Positions 7,115 to 14,611 of a stretch of DNA of 16,423 bases are shown piece after piece (the stretch's first letter is position 1; the number at the start of each line of letters is the position of its first letter). Made by a program: the position numbers and the translations under genes. The stretch is from an uncultured Clostridia bacterium (GTDB lineage: Bacteria > Bacillota > Clostridia > TANB77 > CAG-508). Where the stretch lies: positions 1-16,423 of the forward strand of contig CAKPKU010000036.1 of the NCBI GenBank assembly GCA_934167365.1, in the 5' to 3' direction. Under the pieces are notes generated by a model. That model did no database searches, had not been told where the DNA came from, and was given only the letters and a program-made list of their open reading frames with translations.

Positions 7115-8230
7115 ATGAGAGTTATAGTTTCTGCTGCTGGTACAGGAGGACATATTAACCCAGGTATTGCAATTGCTAATAAAATTAAAGAAAAAGAGCC
7201 TGATTCTGAAATTGTATTTTTTGGAACTAATAGAGGTTTAGAAAATGACCTTGTGCCAAGAGCAGGGTATGAATTAAAAACAATAGAGGCCTATGGTATT
7301 CAGCCAAAACCTTCTATTAATAATATTAAACAAATAATTAAAACAATGAAAAGTACTAAAGTTGTTAAGAAATTTATAGATGAATTTAAACCTGATATTG
7401 TTATAGGAACAGGAGGATATATTTGTGGACCTGTTTTTGCAGCAGCTAATTCAAGAGGAATTCCTACTGTTTTGCATGAAAGTAATGCATATCCAGGAAG
7501 AGCTGTTAGAATATTTGCTAAAAAAGCAAATAGAATTTTTGTTGGTTTTGAGGAGGCAAAAAGCAAGTTACCAAATTCTGATAAAGTGGTTGTTACAGGA
7601 ACTCCAACTAAAGTAAAGAAAATATCAGATATTGAAGGTATACGAAATAAAATCATTTCTGAATATAATCTTAAACCTGATTTACCAATTGTTTTAGTAT
7701 TTGGTGGAAGCCAAGGTGCTCAAAGAATTAATGAGGCTGTTACAGATTTATTAACTAAAGAGCTTAATAGTAAATATCAATTAATTTGGGCTACTGGTCC
7801 AAAACAATTTGATATTGTTAAAATTAAGTTAGGTGAAAATGATATTGATATTGAAAAAATAAGAAATGCAAAAGTTTTACCATATATTTATAATATGGAA
7901 GAGCTTATTAATATGTGTGATTTAGCAGTTTGTAGAAGTGGAGCAATGACTATTACTGAAATGGGAATCGTCGAAAAACCAGCAATATATATTCCATTAC
8001 CAAGTGTTGGTGCTAATAGACAAGAAGATAACGCAAGAGTAATGGAAAAGCTAGGTGCTGCTAAAGTTATATTAAATTCAGAAATTAATTCAGAAATTTT
8101 AAATAAATATATAAATGAAATGATTTCAAATAAAGCAAATCTTATTAATATGGGAAAAAATGCAGGAAAAATATCAGTAAAAAATGTTGAAGAGAAGATT
8201 TATGAGGAAATTAAAAAAATTGTAAAATAA
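7115..8230 (+). CDS. murG: UDP-GlcNAc:lipid I N-acetylglucosaminyltransferase MurG
   Basis: Membrane-associated GT28 enzyme on the cytoplasmic face that converts lipid I to lipid II. The 371-residue length is typical. Visible motifs: the N-terminal glycine-rich loop GTGGHINP (9-16), TNRGLE (38-43), the second loop IGTGGY (97-102), HESNAYPGRA (121-130), the C-terminal donor-binding loop GGSQGAQRIN (197-206), and the UDP-GlcNAc site CRSGAMTITEM (273-283) followed by IPLP and NRQEDNA (301-307). The start at 7115 has an AAGGAGG site at 7101-7107. It completes lipid II synthesis begun by MraY. A terminator precedes it and two follow it, so it may be a single-gene unit or depend on read-through. 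Confidence 0.96.
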   Translation: MRVIVSAAGTGGHINPGIAIANKIKEKEPDSEIVFFGTNRGLENDLVPRAGYELKTIEAYGIQPKPSINNIKQIIKTMKSTKVVKKFIDEFKPDIVIGTGGYICGPVFAAANSRGIPTVLHESNAYPGRAVRIFAKKANRIFVGFEEAKSKLPNSDKVVVTGTPTKVKKISDIEGIRNKIISEYNLKPDLPIVLVFGGSQGAQRINEAVTDLLTKELNSKYQLIWATGPKQFDIVKIKLGENDIDIEKIRNAKVLPYIYNMEELINMCDLAVCRSGAMTITEMGIVEKPAIYIPLPSVGANRQEDNARVMEKLGAAKVILNSEINSEILNKYINEMISNKANLINMGKNAGKISVKNVEEKIYEEIKKIVK

Positions 8231-8261
8231 TCTTAAAAAAATAATAAATAATTTTTTTAAT

Positions 8262-8308
8262 CCTATTTGGTATTATAATATTTTGTTTAATGCCAAATGG
8301 AATTTTTT
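8262..8308 (+). terminator. Intrinsic terminator after murG
   Basis: Stem of about 12 bp formed by 8262-8274 and 8289-8300 (one bulged T and one G-U pair), followed by AA and six T (8303-8308). It is the first of two terminators in tandem downstream of murG. Confidence 0.75.
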
Positions 8309-8315
8309 ATATAAT

Positions 8316-8355
8316 AAAAAAGTATAGAATCAATAAAGATTGTCTATACTTTTTT
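8316..8355. terminator. Bidirectional terminator between murG and the convergent PBP gene
   Basis: A perfect 13-bp inverted repeat (AAAAAAGTATAGA at 8316-8328, TCTATACTTTTTT at 8343-8355) that ends in T on both strands. It lies nine bases from the PBP stop codon on the minus strand, so it should terminate the PBP transcript and back up the murG terminator. The core AAAAAGTATAGA recurs in the sortase/regulator terminator at 15325-15382. Confidence 0.85.
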
Positions 8356-8364
8356 CCATATAAT

Positions 8365-10620
8365 TTAATGTGATGATGATCCAACATCTTCTTGTAATGT
8401 TACAGTAATTACAGATCCTTCTAATACTTCAGTTCCTGCAATTGGATCTTGACTTATAGCTTTTCCACTACCAACTGTGTTTATATTTAAGTTTTTGGCA
8501 GCTAATGCTGATTTGGCGTTAGTAAATGACATTCCCTTTAAGTCTGGTACTGTTGAGGTTGGTTTGTTCTTACTTGTTTCTTGAGAGTATAATTTTATAA
8601 CTGAACCAGAAACTAGAGATGTACCTTGTTTTGGAATTTGCTCTGTTATAATATCTGATGATCCACATGTGAAAGAACACTTGAATCCTTGCTCTTCTAA
8701 TATAGTTTTTGCTTCAGCAGCAGTTTTGTTACGTACATCATGTAGTGTAGATTTTGTTGTTTGAGATGTTGTGGTATTTGTATTTGTTGTGTTTGTTGTT
8801 GTATTATCTGAAGGAATACCTAAATATGGTAAAACTTCTGATAATATTTGAGATACAACTGGTGCAGCAATATGACCACCAAAATGATCTTTTCCTTTTG
8901 GATTATATAATGTAAGTAATACAACTAGTTGAGGATCATCAGCAGGGGCAACTGCTACGAATGATGATACATATCCTGAAGTTGAGCCTTCTGTTGCTTC
9001 AGATGTTCCAGTTTTTCCTGCAACTGAATAACCTGCTACTTGACCATATTTTCCACCACCATCAGTTACAACAGATTTCATCATACTTAACATTTTTTTA
9101 GATGTCTCTGAGGAGATTACTTGTCTAACTTCTTTTGTATCAACTGCTGTTACAGATTTTGTATCTGCATTTTCTATTTCTTTTACTATTCGTGGTTGCA
9201 TTAATACACCGTCATTAGCAATTGCTGAAACTGCTGTTATCATTTGAAGAGGTGTAATTGTAAATCTTTGACCAAATGAAATTGTTGCAAGTTCAACAGG
9301 TCCAACTTCTTTTTCTTTATGGAATATTCCTGTGGTTTCTCCTGATGTGGCTATTCCTGTTTTATTGAAAAATCCAAATGATTTAAAGTATTTGTATAAT
9401 GTTTCTACACCAATTTTTTGACCGAGTTGTATGAATGCAGGGTTACAAGAATTTTGTAAAGCTTGTCTTAGTGATTGGTAATTGTGACCTGCTACATTAG
9501 CACAGTGGATTTGTCTGTCTGCTACTTCTTGTACACCATTACAGTAAAAGACTCCGGCTTGATCTGCTTCAACAATATTTTCTTCTAGTGCTGCTGATGC
9601 TACAACAACTTTAAAAACAGATCCAGGTTCATATGTATTAGATACTGCTGTATTTCTCCACATTTTTTGTAATGCTTCACTTTGGGCTGAGGTTGAAAGT
9701 GTACTCCATGTTTCTGATAAAGATTCATTTGGTTCAAATGGTGTATTTAGATTGTAGTCAGGATATGTTGCCATTGCTAAAATGTCTCCAGTATTTGGGT
9801 CCATTATTATTATATTACCTCCATCAACACATTTATTTGTAATACATGCTTGAGCCAAATATTTTTCAGCTATTGTTTGAATATTTATATCTACTGTAAG
9901 TTTCAAATTACTTCCATTTTCTGGTGCATAATATTGAGCATCTTCATTAGAAATTATGTCTTGAGATGCATCTTGTGTTGTTGTGATTTTTCCAGCTGTT
10001 CCTGCAAGTGTTGTATCCCAGTAATATTCTAGACCTGTTAAGCCTTGATTATCACTTCCACAAAATCCAATAAGATTTGATGCTAAATTGGAATATGGAT
10101 ATGATCTTTTTGTATCTTCATCTATATTTATTCCGGCAGATATTTTATTTTCTTTCATCCAAGTTTGTAGCTCTGATATTTTATCTTTTTCTACTTTTTG
10201 TACTATTGTTTCAACAGAATTTGTACTAGAAACTTTAGCTAATGTTTCTTCATAATCAAGTTCAAAAAGCTCTGAAAACTTTTTGGCTACTTGTTCTTTT
10301 AATGCTTTAGTGCCTTCTTCATCATTTTTTTTAGCAATTTTCTTTGGATTGATTGTTATAGTATCGACATCTGCACTTATTGCTAGGGCAGTGCCAGTTG
10401 AATCATAAATAGTTCCTCTTTTAGCACTTATTATTCGACTTGTTGTTTGTTGTTTTGTAGCAAGCTCTTTCAAATATGAGCCTTTAACAAATTGTAGGTA
10501 GCCTATTTTTATCAATAGAAATATAAATAAGGCAAGTATTATTATTAATAAAACAAACAGTCTCTTGGGCTTTGAAAATTTATATTTTATATTATTATTT
10601 TTTGTTTTATTTGTATTCAA
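8365..10620 (-). CDS. Second class B penicillin-binding protein with two PASTA domains (PBP2x/FtsI-like)
   Basis: Transpeptidase paralogous to the PBP at 1059-3107, with very similar sequence through the whole dimerisation and catalytic region. The 751-residue protein has one membrane helix (about 20-42), RGTIYD (68-73), SVFK with nucleophile Ser334, SCN (391-393) and KTG (536-538). A Thr/Asn-rich linker (about 605-623) then leads to two PASTA domains, about 625-680 and 690-745, where the other PBP has one. The two-PASTA layout resembles PBP2x-type division PBPs. The start is TTG (10618-10620), supported by a GGTGA site at 10625-10629 and by the lack of any in-frame ATG before the membrane helix. 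It is transcribed alone, from a promoter back to back with that of comM, and converges on murG. Cys373 and Cys392 match the pair in the paralogue. Confidence 0.92.
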   Translation of the reverse strand: MNTNKTKNNNIKYKFSKPKRLFVLLIIILALFIFLLIKIGYLQFVKGSYLKELATKQQTTSRIISAKRGTIYDSTGTALAISADVDTITINPKKIAKKNDEEGTKALKEQVAKKFSELFELDYEETLAKVSSTNSVETIVQKVEKDKISELQTWMKENKISAGINIDEDTKRSYPYSNLASNLIGFCGSDNQGLTGLEYYWDTTLAGTAGKITTTQDASQDIISNEDAQYYAPENGSNLKLTVDINIQTIAEKYLAQACITNKCVDGGNIIIMDPNTGDILAMATYPDYNLNTPFEPNESLSETWSTLSTSAQSEALQKMWRNTAVSNTYEPGSVFKVVVASAALEENIVEADQAGVFYCNGVQEVADRQIHCANVAGHNYQSLRQALQNSCNPAFIQLGQKIGVETLYKYFKSFGFFNKTGIATSGETTGIFHKEKEVGPVELATISFGQRFTITPLQMITAVSAIANDGVLMQPRIVKEIENADTKSVTAVDTKEVRQVISSETSKKMLSMMKSVVTDGGGKYGQVAGYSVAGKTGTSEATEGSTSGYVSSFVAVAPADDPQLVVLLTLYNPKGKDHFGGHIAAPVVSQILSEVLPYLGIPSDNTTTNTTNTNTTTSQTTKSTLHDVRNKTAAEAKTILEEQGFKCSFTCGSSDIITEQIPKQGTSLVSGSVIKLYSQETSKNKPTSTVPDLKGMSFTNAKSALAAKNLNINTVGSGKAISQDPIAGTEVLEGSVITVTLQEDVGSSSH

Positions 10621-10624
10621 AAAA

Positions 10625-10629
10625 TCACC
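10625..10629 (-). promoter_or_regulatory. Ribosome binding site that fixes the TTG start of the second PBP
   Basis: GGTGA on the minus strand, four bases before the TTG codon at 10618-10620. No ATG or GTG in this frame has a comparable site, so it supports TTG as the real start. Confidence 0.65.
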
Positions 10630-10647
10630 AACTTTTCTTTTAATTTG

Positions 10648-10665
10648 ATATAAAACATTTTATAT
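10648..10665. repeat. Perfect palindrome in the leader of the second PBP gene
   Basis: ATATAAAA and TTTTATAT separated by CA form an 8-2-8 perfect inverted repeat. It lies 28 bases ahead of the TTG start, inside the predicted leader. It could be an operator or a chance product of AT-rich sequence. Confidence 0.4.
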
Positions 10666-10752
10666 TAAGCAATGTAAAAAATCAATAAATGATTAAAAAT
10701 TTATTTATCAAGGTAATATATTTTTTGTATTACATTTTTCGACAGTTCGGCG

Positions 10753-10781
10753 ATAGTATTTTGTCATTTATTGTCTATCAA
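10753..10781 (-). promoter_or_regulatory. Sigma-A type promoter of the second PBP gene
   Basis: On the minus strand, TTGATA (10776-10781) and TACTAT (10753-10758) are separated by 17 bases. The predicted leader is about 125 bases. The -35 box is only six bases from the -35 box of the divergent comM promoter. Confidence 0.62.
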
Positions 10782-10787
10782 ATATTA

Positions 10788-10816
10788 TTGACATTCAGTA
10801 ACGAGTTTGTTATTAT
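10788..10816 (+). promoter_or_regulatory. Sigma-A type promoter of the comM-dprA-yraN operon
   Basis: TTGACA at 10788-10793 (perfect) and TATTAT at 10811-10816 (five of six) with a 17-base spacer. Predicted leader about 60 bases. The spacer holds AGTAACGAGT, which occurs inverted at 213-222. Confidence 0.78.
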
Positions 10817-10882
10817 AAAAAAAGTTTAAATCAAAAGAATTCTAAAAAGATTAGTTCTAAAAAAATTTCCAAAGGAGTAAAT

Positions 10883-12412
10883 ATGTTATCTATAATAAAA
10901 AGTATGACCCTACATGGTTTAGATGGGTTTATTGTTGATGTTCAAGTTGATGTTGGAGGAGGAATGCCTGGTTGGGAGATTGTAGGATTACCAGATGTTA
11001 GTATAAAGGAATCTAAAGAGCGAGTAAGAACAGCAATTAAAAATTCAGGATATGAATTTCCAAGCAGAAAAATTGTAATTAATTTAGCACCTGCCACAAT
11101 AAAAAAAGAAGGCTCTATTTTTGATTTACCTATTGCTATAGCAATATTAATAAATACAAATATAATAAAACCATTTGAATCTAACAAAATTGTTTTTTTA
11201 GGAGAGCTTTCATTAGATGGCAATTTACATAGATTAGATGGAATTTTACCTATGTGCATTGAAGCAAAAAATCTAGGAATAAAAAAGATAATCCTTCCAA
11301 AAGCTAATGCCAATGAGGCTAGTATTGTAGATGGATTAGAAGTCATACCAGTTAGTTCATTAAGTCAAGTTGTTGAATATTTAAATAATCATATTACAAT
11401 TTTACCTCAAAAATATATTATTAGTGAGGATAAATTTAATTGTAATTATAATATCGATTTTTCAGAAGTAAAAGGACAACGAAATATTAAAAGAGCAATT
11501 GAAGTGGCAGCTAGTGGTGGTCATAATTGCTTATTAATAGGAAGTCCTGGGTCTGGAAAAACTATGATGGCACGAAGAATTCCAACTATATTACCAAAAC
11601 TTAGTTTTGAAGAATCTTTAGAGGTTACCAAAATACATAGTATTGCTGGAAATATTTGTGATGATATCCCAATAATAGTTAATAGACCATTTAGGTCGCC
11701 GCATCATACTATTTCTAAAACATCATTAGTTGGTGGAGGTAGAGTACCAAAACCAGGTGAAATAAGTTTATCACATTATGGAGTTTTATTTTTAGATGAA
11801 TTGCCAGAGTTTGATAAGTCAACAATAGAGGTATTAAGAGGTCCTTTAGAAGATGGAAAAATAACAATAAGTAGAGTTAATGCAACATTAACATACCCAT
11901 GTAAGTTTATGTTAGTTGCTAGTATGAATCCATGTCCATGTGGATATTTTGGCTCTGATCGTGAATGTACATGTACAACTCAAGCAATACAAAAATATAT
12001 AGGAAAAATTAGTGGACCATTACTTGATAGAATTGATATACAGGTCGAGGTAAGTAGTGTTAGTTATGAAAATTTAAATAATCACAATAAGGAAGAAAGT
12101 TCAGAAGAAGTTAGAAAAAGAGTTCAATACGCTAGATTAATTCAATTGGAGAGGTATAAAAAGTATAAAATTTTTTCTAATTCAGAGCTTACACCAAGTT
12201 TAATTGAAAAATATTGCAAGCTAGATAGTGAATGTACTTCAATTTTAGAAAAGGCTTTTGATAGATTGGGTTTTAGTGCAAGAGCATATGGTAGAATTTT
12301 AAAAGTAGCTAGAACAATAGCAGATATGGATAAAAGTGAAGATATTAAGTCTAGACATCTTCTAGAGGCTGTGCAGTATAGAAGTTTAGACAAAAAATAT
12401 ATAAATCATTAA
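10883..12412 (+). CDS. comM: ComM/YifB-family AAA+ ATPase (Mg-chelatase-like)
   Basis: Hexameric AAA+ helicase family; ComM promotes branch migration during natural transformation in Gram-negative species, while the role of the Firmicutes YifB form is less well tested. The 509-residue length is standard. Layout: N-terminal Lon-protease-like (ChlI) domain at 1-165 with GLPD (36-39), the ATPase domain with Walker A GSPGSGKT (220-227), Walker B VLFLDELPEF with Asp305 and Glu306, RSPHHTISK (271-279), and a Cys-rich turn MNPCPCGYFG (348-357) with further cysteines at 362 and 364. A C-terminal helical domain ends the protein. The ATG at 10883 is preceded by AAAGGAG. It is first in the operon; dprA follows with only 12 bases between the stop and the proposed dprA start. 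Confidence 0.94.
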   Translation: MLSIIKSMTLHGLDGFIVDVQVDVGGGMPGWEIVGLPDVSIKESKERVRTAIKNSGYEFPSRKIVINLAPATIKKEGSIFDLPIAIAILINTNIIKPFESNKIVFLGELSLDGNLHRLDGILPMCIEAKNLGIKKIILPKANANEASIVDGLEVIPVSSLSQVVEYLNNHITILPQKYIISEDKFNCNYNIDFSEVKGQRNIKRAIEVAASGGHNCLLIGSPGSGKTMMARRIPTILPKLSFEESLEVTKIHSIAGNICDDIPIIVNRPFRSPHHTISKTSLVGGGRVPKPGEISLSHYGVLFLDELPEFDKSTIEVLRGPLEDGKITISRVNATLTYPCKFMLVASMNPCPCGYFGSDRECTCTTQAIQKYIGKISGPLLDRIDIQVEVSSVSYENLNNHNKEESSEEVRKRVQYARLIQLERYKKYKIFSNSELTPSLIEKYCKLDSECTSILEKAFDRLGFSARAYGRILKVARTIADMDKSEDIKSRHLLEAVQYRSLDKKYINH

Positions 12413-12413
12413 A

Positions 12414-12419
12414 GGGAGG
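12414..12419 (+). promoter_or_regulatory. Ribosome binding site that points to a non-ATG start of dprA
   Basis: GGGAGG directly after the comM stop codon. Five bases later comes ATT (12425-12427), then ATC. No ATG, GTG or TTG in any useful position follows it in the dprA frame until 12479, which is 59 bases away and has no site of its own. Confidence 0.7.
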
Positions 12420-12424
12420 TATAC

Positions 12425-13321
12425 ATTATCAATAATAGAGTTTATGAAATATATAAAAATGATACGATTTTTCCAGTTATGCTGAAAAAAATAAAAAAAT
12501 GTCCTGAAAAAATATTTGTGTTAGGAAATTTAAATTTACTTAACCAAAATGCAATATCTATAATTGGGTCTAGAAATAGTACAGAATATGGTGAAAAGAT
12601 GGCTAAATGTATTACTGAAGATTTGGTCAAAAATGATATAGTTATTGTAAGTGGGTTGGCAAGGGGGATTGACTCTATTGCACATAAGACATGTATAGAT
12701 AATGGTGGAAAAACAATCGCAGTACTCGGGAGTGGTTTTAATAATATCTTTCCAAAGGAAAATGAAAAATTATTTTATAAAATTTTAGAAAAGTCTGGAA
12801 CAATTATTTCAGAATTTCCAATTAATTATCCAGTGGAAAGTAAAAATTTTCCAAAAAGAAATAGATTAATAAGCGGACTTAGTTTAGCAACAGTTGTTGT
12901 TGAGGCAACATATAGGAGTGGTACAAGTATTACAGCAAGGTTTGCTAAAGCTCAAGGCAGAAAAGTATATTGTATTCCTAATAGTGTTGGAAACAAAAAC
13001 AGTTGTGGTACGATTAATTTATTAAAAGATGGTGCAAAGTTAATTACAAATGGAACAGAAATCTTAAAGGATTTAGATATAAAAATTAAAGAAAAATTAT
13101 CAAAAAAAGAGCCGACTCAAATTAAATTGTTGGATAATAAAAGCAAAGTAATATTTGATTGTATAAATTCTTATGGAATGATTGATTCAGAAGGTATTTC
13201 TATTCATTGTAATATGGCGATTTGCGAGATTAATCAATTATTAACAATGATGGAAATAGATGGAATAATTGAATCTGTAAATGGTAATAAATATAAGGTT
13301 AGTGATGTATATGTTGAATAA
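12425..13321 (+). CDS. dprA: DNA processing protein DprA/Smf, probable ATT or ATC start
   Basis: DprA binds single-stranded DNA and loads RecA during transformation. The Rossmann-like fold shows SIIGSRNS (GSR at residues 48-50 counted from the proposed start), SGLARGID (76-83), AVLGSG (99-104) and NFPKRNRLISGLS (141-153). A C-terminal winged-helix domain is at about 238-294. The first in-frame ATG (12479) has no ribosome binding site and would delete 18 residues, IINNRVYEIYKNDTIFPV, that lead into PVMLKKIKKCPEKIFVLGN; DprA proteins normally have a stretch of this kind (D-x-x-YP-x-x-L) before it. The frame is open up to the strong GGGAGG at 12414-12419, and the best-spaced codon is ATT at 12425, giving about 298 residues, close to Bacillus DprA. 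A sequencing error that removed an ATG remains possible. The gene overlaps yraN by 17 bases. Confidence 0.85.
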   Translation: MINNRVYEIYKNDTIFPVMLKKIKKCPEKIFVLGNLNLLNQNAISIIGSRNSTEYGEKMAKCITEDLVKNDIVIVSGLARGIDSIAHKTCIDNGGKTIAVLGSGFNNIFPKENEKLFYKILEKSGTIISEFPINYPVESKNFPKRNRLISGLSLATVVVEATYRSGTSITARFAKAQGRKVYCIPNSVGNKNSCGTINLLKDGAKLITNGTEILKDLDIKIKEKLSKKEPTQIKLLDNKSKVIFDCINSYGMIDSEGISIHCNMAICEINQLLTMMEIDGIIESVNGNKYKVSDVYVE

Positions 13322-13670
13322 AAGTGAATTTGGAAGAGTGGGAGAGCAAATATCTTGTAAATATTTAGTTGATAATAATTATAAAATTTTGGATAAGAAT
13401 TTTTATTATAAAGGTGGAGAAATTGATATTATTGCTTTTGATATTGAAAAAAATGAGGTAGTCTTTTTTGAGGTAAAAACTAGGTCGAACAAAAAATATG
13501 GATATCCATATGAAGCAGTAAATTCAAGAAAAATTGATAATATAAGAAAGGGGATTAAGTACTACTTGTTCAGAAAAAAGTGGCAAAATAAATACATTAG
13601 AGCAGACATATTGGAGCTATATTATAAAGAAAATAAGTTTTACATAAATCATATAAAACAAATAATTTAG
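13305..13670 (+). CDS. yraN: YraN/UPF0102-family nuclease-like protein
   Basis: Small protein of the UPF0102 family, which has a restriction-endonuclease-like fold and usually sits beside dprA or rnhB; its reaction is not established. Key motifs are GRVGEQ near the N-terminus (10-15), GGEIDIIAFD (37-46), VVFFEVKTR (52-60, the E-x-K pair Glu56 and Lys58) and RADILE (99-104). An ATG at 13281 is in frame but has no binding site and lies deep in dprA. The ATG at 13305 has AAGG at 13295-13298 with good spacing and gives 121 residues, the usual family length; ATG 13311 is also possible. The 17-base overlap with dprA implies translational coupling. Confidence 0.9.
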   Translation: MYMLNKSEFGRVGEQISCKYLVDNNYKILDKNFYYKGGEIDIIAFDIEKNEVVFFEVKTRSNKKYGYPYEAVNSRKIDNIRKGIKYYLFRKKWQNKYIRADILELYYKENKFYINHIKQII

Positions 13671-13672
13671 TA

Positions 13673-13701
13673 TTGTAAAAGAAAAATTTTTATTATATAA
13701 T
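13673..13701 (+). promoter_or_regulatory. Sigma-A type promoter of rsmA
   Basis: TTGTAA at 13673-13678 and a perfect TATAAT at 13696-13701 with 17 bases between them, placed right after the yraN stop codon. It implies that rsmA and the sortase can be expressed apart from comM-dprA-yraN. Confidence 0.62.
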
Positions 13702-13724
13702 AAAAGAGTATAAAAGGTGGGAAT

Positions 13725-14591
13725 ATGGAAAATTTATTTGAAAAAACAAAATTTATATTAAAAAAATATAAATTATCAGCAAACAAAAACTTAGGACAAA
13801 ATTTTTTAATTAACGATTCAGTAGTAGATAAAATAGTAGATTCAGCAAATATTACAAAAGAAGATTTAGTATTAGAAATTGGACCAGGATTGGGAAACCT
13901 AACAGAATTCTTGCTAGAAAAAGCTGGCAAAGTAATTGCAATAGAGCTTGATAATAGAATGATTGAAATTTTAAATGATAGATTTTCAATGTATGATAAT
14001 TTTGAGATTATTAATGAAGATGTATTAAAAGTTGATTTGCACGAATTAATAAAAAATAATAAATCTTTAGAAATCAAAAATGTGAAAATAGTGGCCAATT
14101 TGCCATATTATATTACAACACCAATAATAATGAAATTATTAGAAGAAAAATTAGACATAGAATCAATAACTGTTATGGTTCAAAAAGAAGTAGCTGATAG
14201 ATTAATTGCTACTCCAGGTGAAAAATTATCTGGCGCAATTACATATTGTGTATATTATTATGCAAGTTCTGAAAGTATAACAATAGTAGAGAATAATTCA
14301 TTCATTCCTGAACCAGAAGTGGATTCTGAAGTTATAAAATTATCAATAAGAAAAAATCCGCCTGTAGATGTATTAGATGAAAAAATGTTCTTTAAAGTTA
14401 TTAAGGCGAGCTTTATGCAAAGAAGAAAAACATTAATAAATGCTTTAGTAAATGGCGGAATATTACCAAATAAGGATGATGCTAAAAAGGTTTTTGACGA
14501 TTTAAATTTAGATTATAATATAAGAGGAGAAGTACTATCAATAAATCAATTTGCTGAAATTTCTAATTATATAGTAAAAAATAAAGTTTAA
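13725..14591 (+). CDS. rsmA: 16S rRNA (adenine1518/1519-N6)-dimethyltransferase RsmA/KsgA
   Basis: Cytoplasmic SAM-dependent enzyme that dimethylates two adjacent adenines in the 3'-terminal hairpin of 16S rRNA late in small-subunit assembly. The 288-residue protein shows NLGQNFL (22-28), the SAM loop EIGPGLGNLT (51-60), IAIELD (71-76), NEDVLKVD (97-104), the catalytic motif NLPYYI (125-130), and FMQRRKTLINAL (220-231) in the C-terminal domain. The ATG at 13725 follows AAGGTGGG. Its own promoter lies in the 54-base gap after yraN. The sortase gene starts 20 bases after its stop and is likely on the same transcript. Confidence 0.96.
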   Translation: MENLFEKTKFILKKYKLSANKNLGQNFLINDSVVDKIVDSANITKEDLVLEIGPGLGNLTEFLLEKAGKVIAIELDNRMIEILNDRFSMYDNFEIINEDVLKVDLHELIKNNKSLEIKNVKIVANLPYYITTPIIMKLLEEKLDIESITVMVQKEVADRLIATPGEKLSGAITYCVYYYASSESITIVENNSFIPEPEVDSEVIKLSIRKNPPVDVLDEKMFFKVIKASFMQRRKTLINALVNGGILPNKDDAKKVFDDLNLDYNIRGEVLSINQFAEISNYIVKNKV

Positions 14592-14611
14592 GATTAGAAG
14601 GAGAGCTGCTT

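Noticed and set aside
7425..7616. 63-codon plus-strand frame inside murG
   Set aside because: It is a second frame of a conserved gene, Leu/Gln rich and without a ribosome binding site.
8756..8806. Repetitive ACA/AAC-type tract in the second PBP as a possible DNA repeat array
   Set aside because: It encodes the in-frame Thr/Asn linker between the catalytic and PASTA domains; simple codon repetition explains it.
10942..11346. 134-codon minus-strand frame opposite comM
   Set aside because: It overlaps the conserved N-terminal domain of ComM, has no binding site, and its peptide resembles no family.
13281..13304. Upstream ATG of yraN at 13281
   Set aside because: No ribosome binding site, deep overlap with dprA, and the extra residues precede the conserved family start; ATG 13305 is better placed.
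13667..14098. 143-codon minus-strand frame covering the rsmA promoter and 5' half
   Set aside because: It runs through conserved SAM-binding motifs of RsmA on the other strand and is Ser/Phe/Ile rich; a shadow frame.
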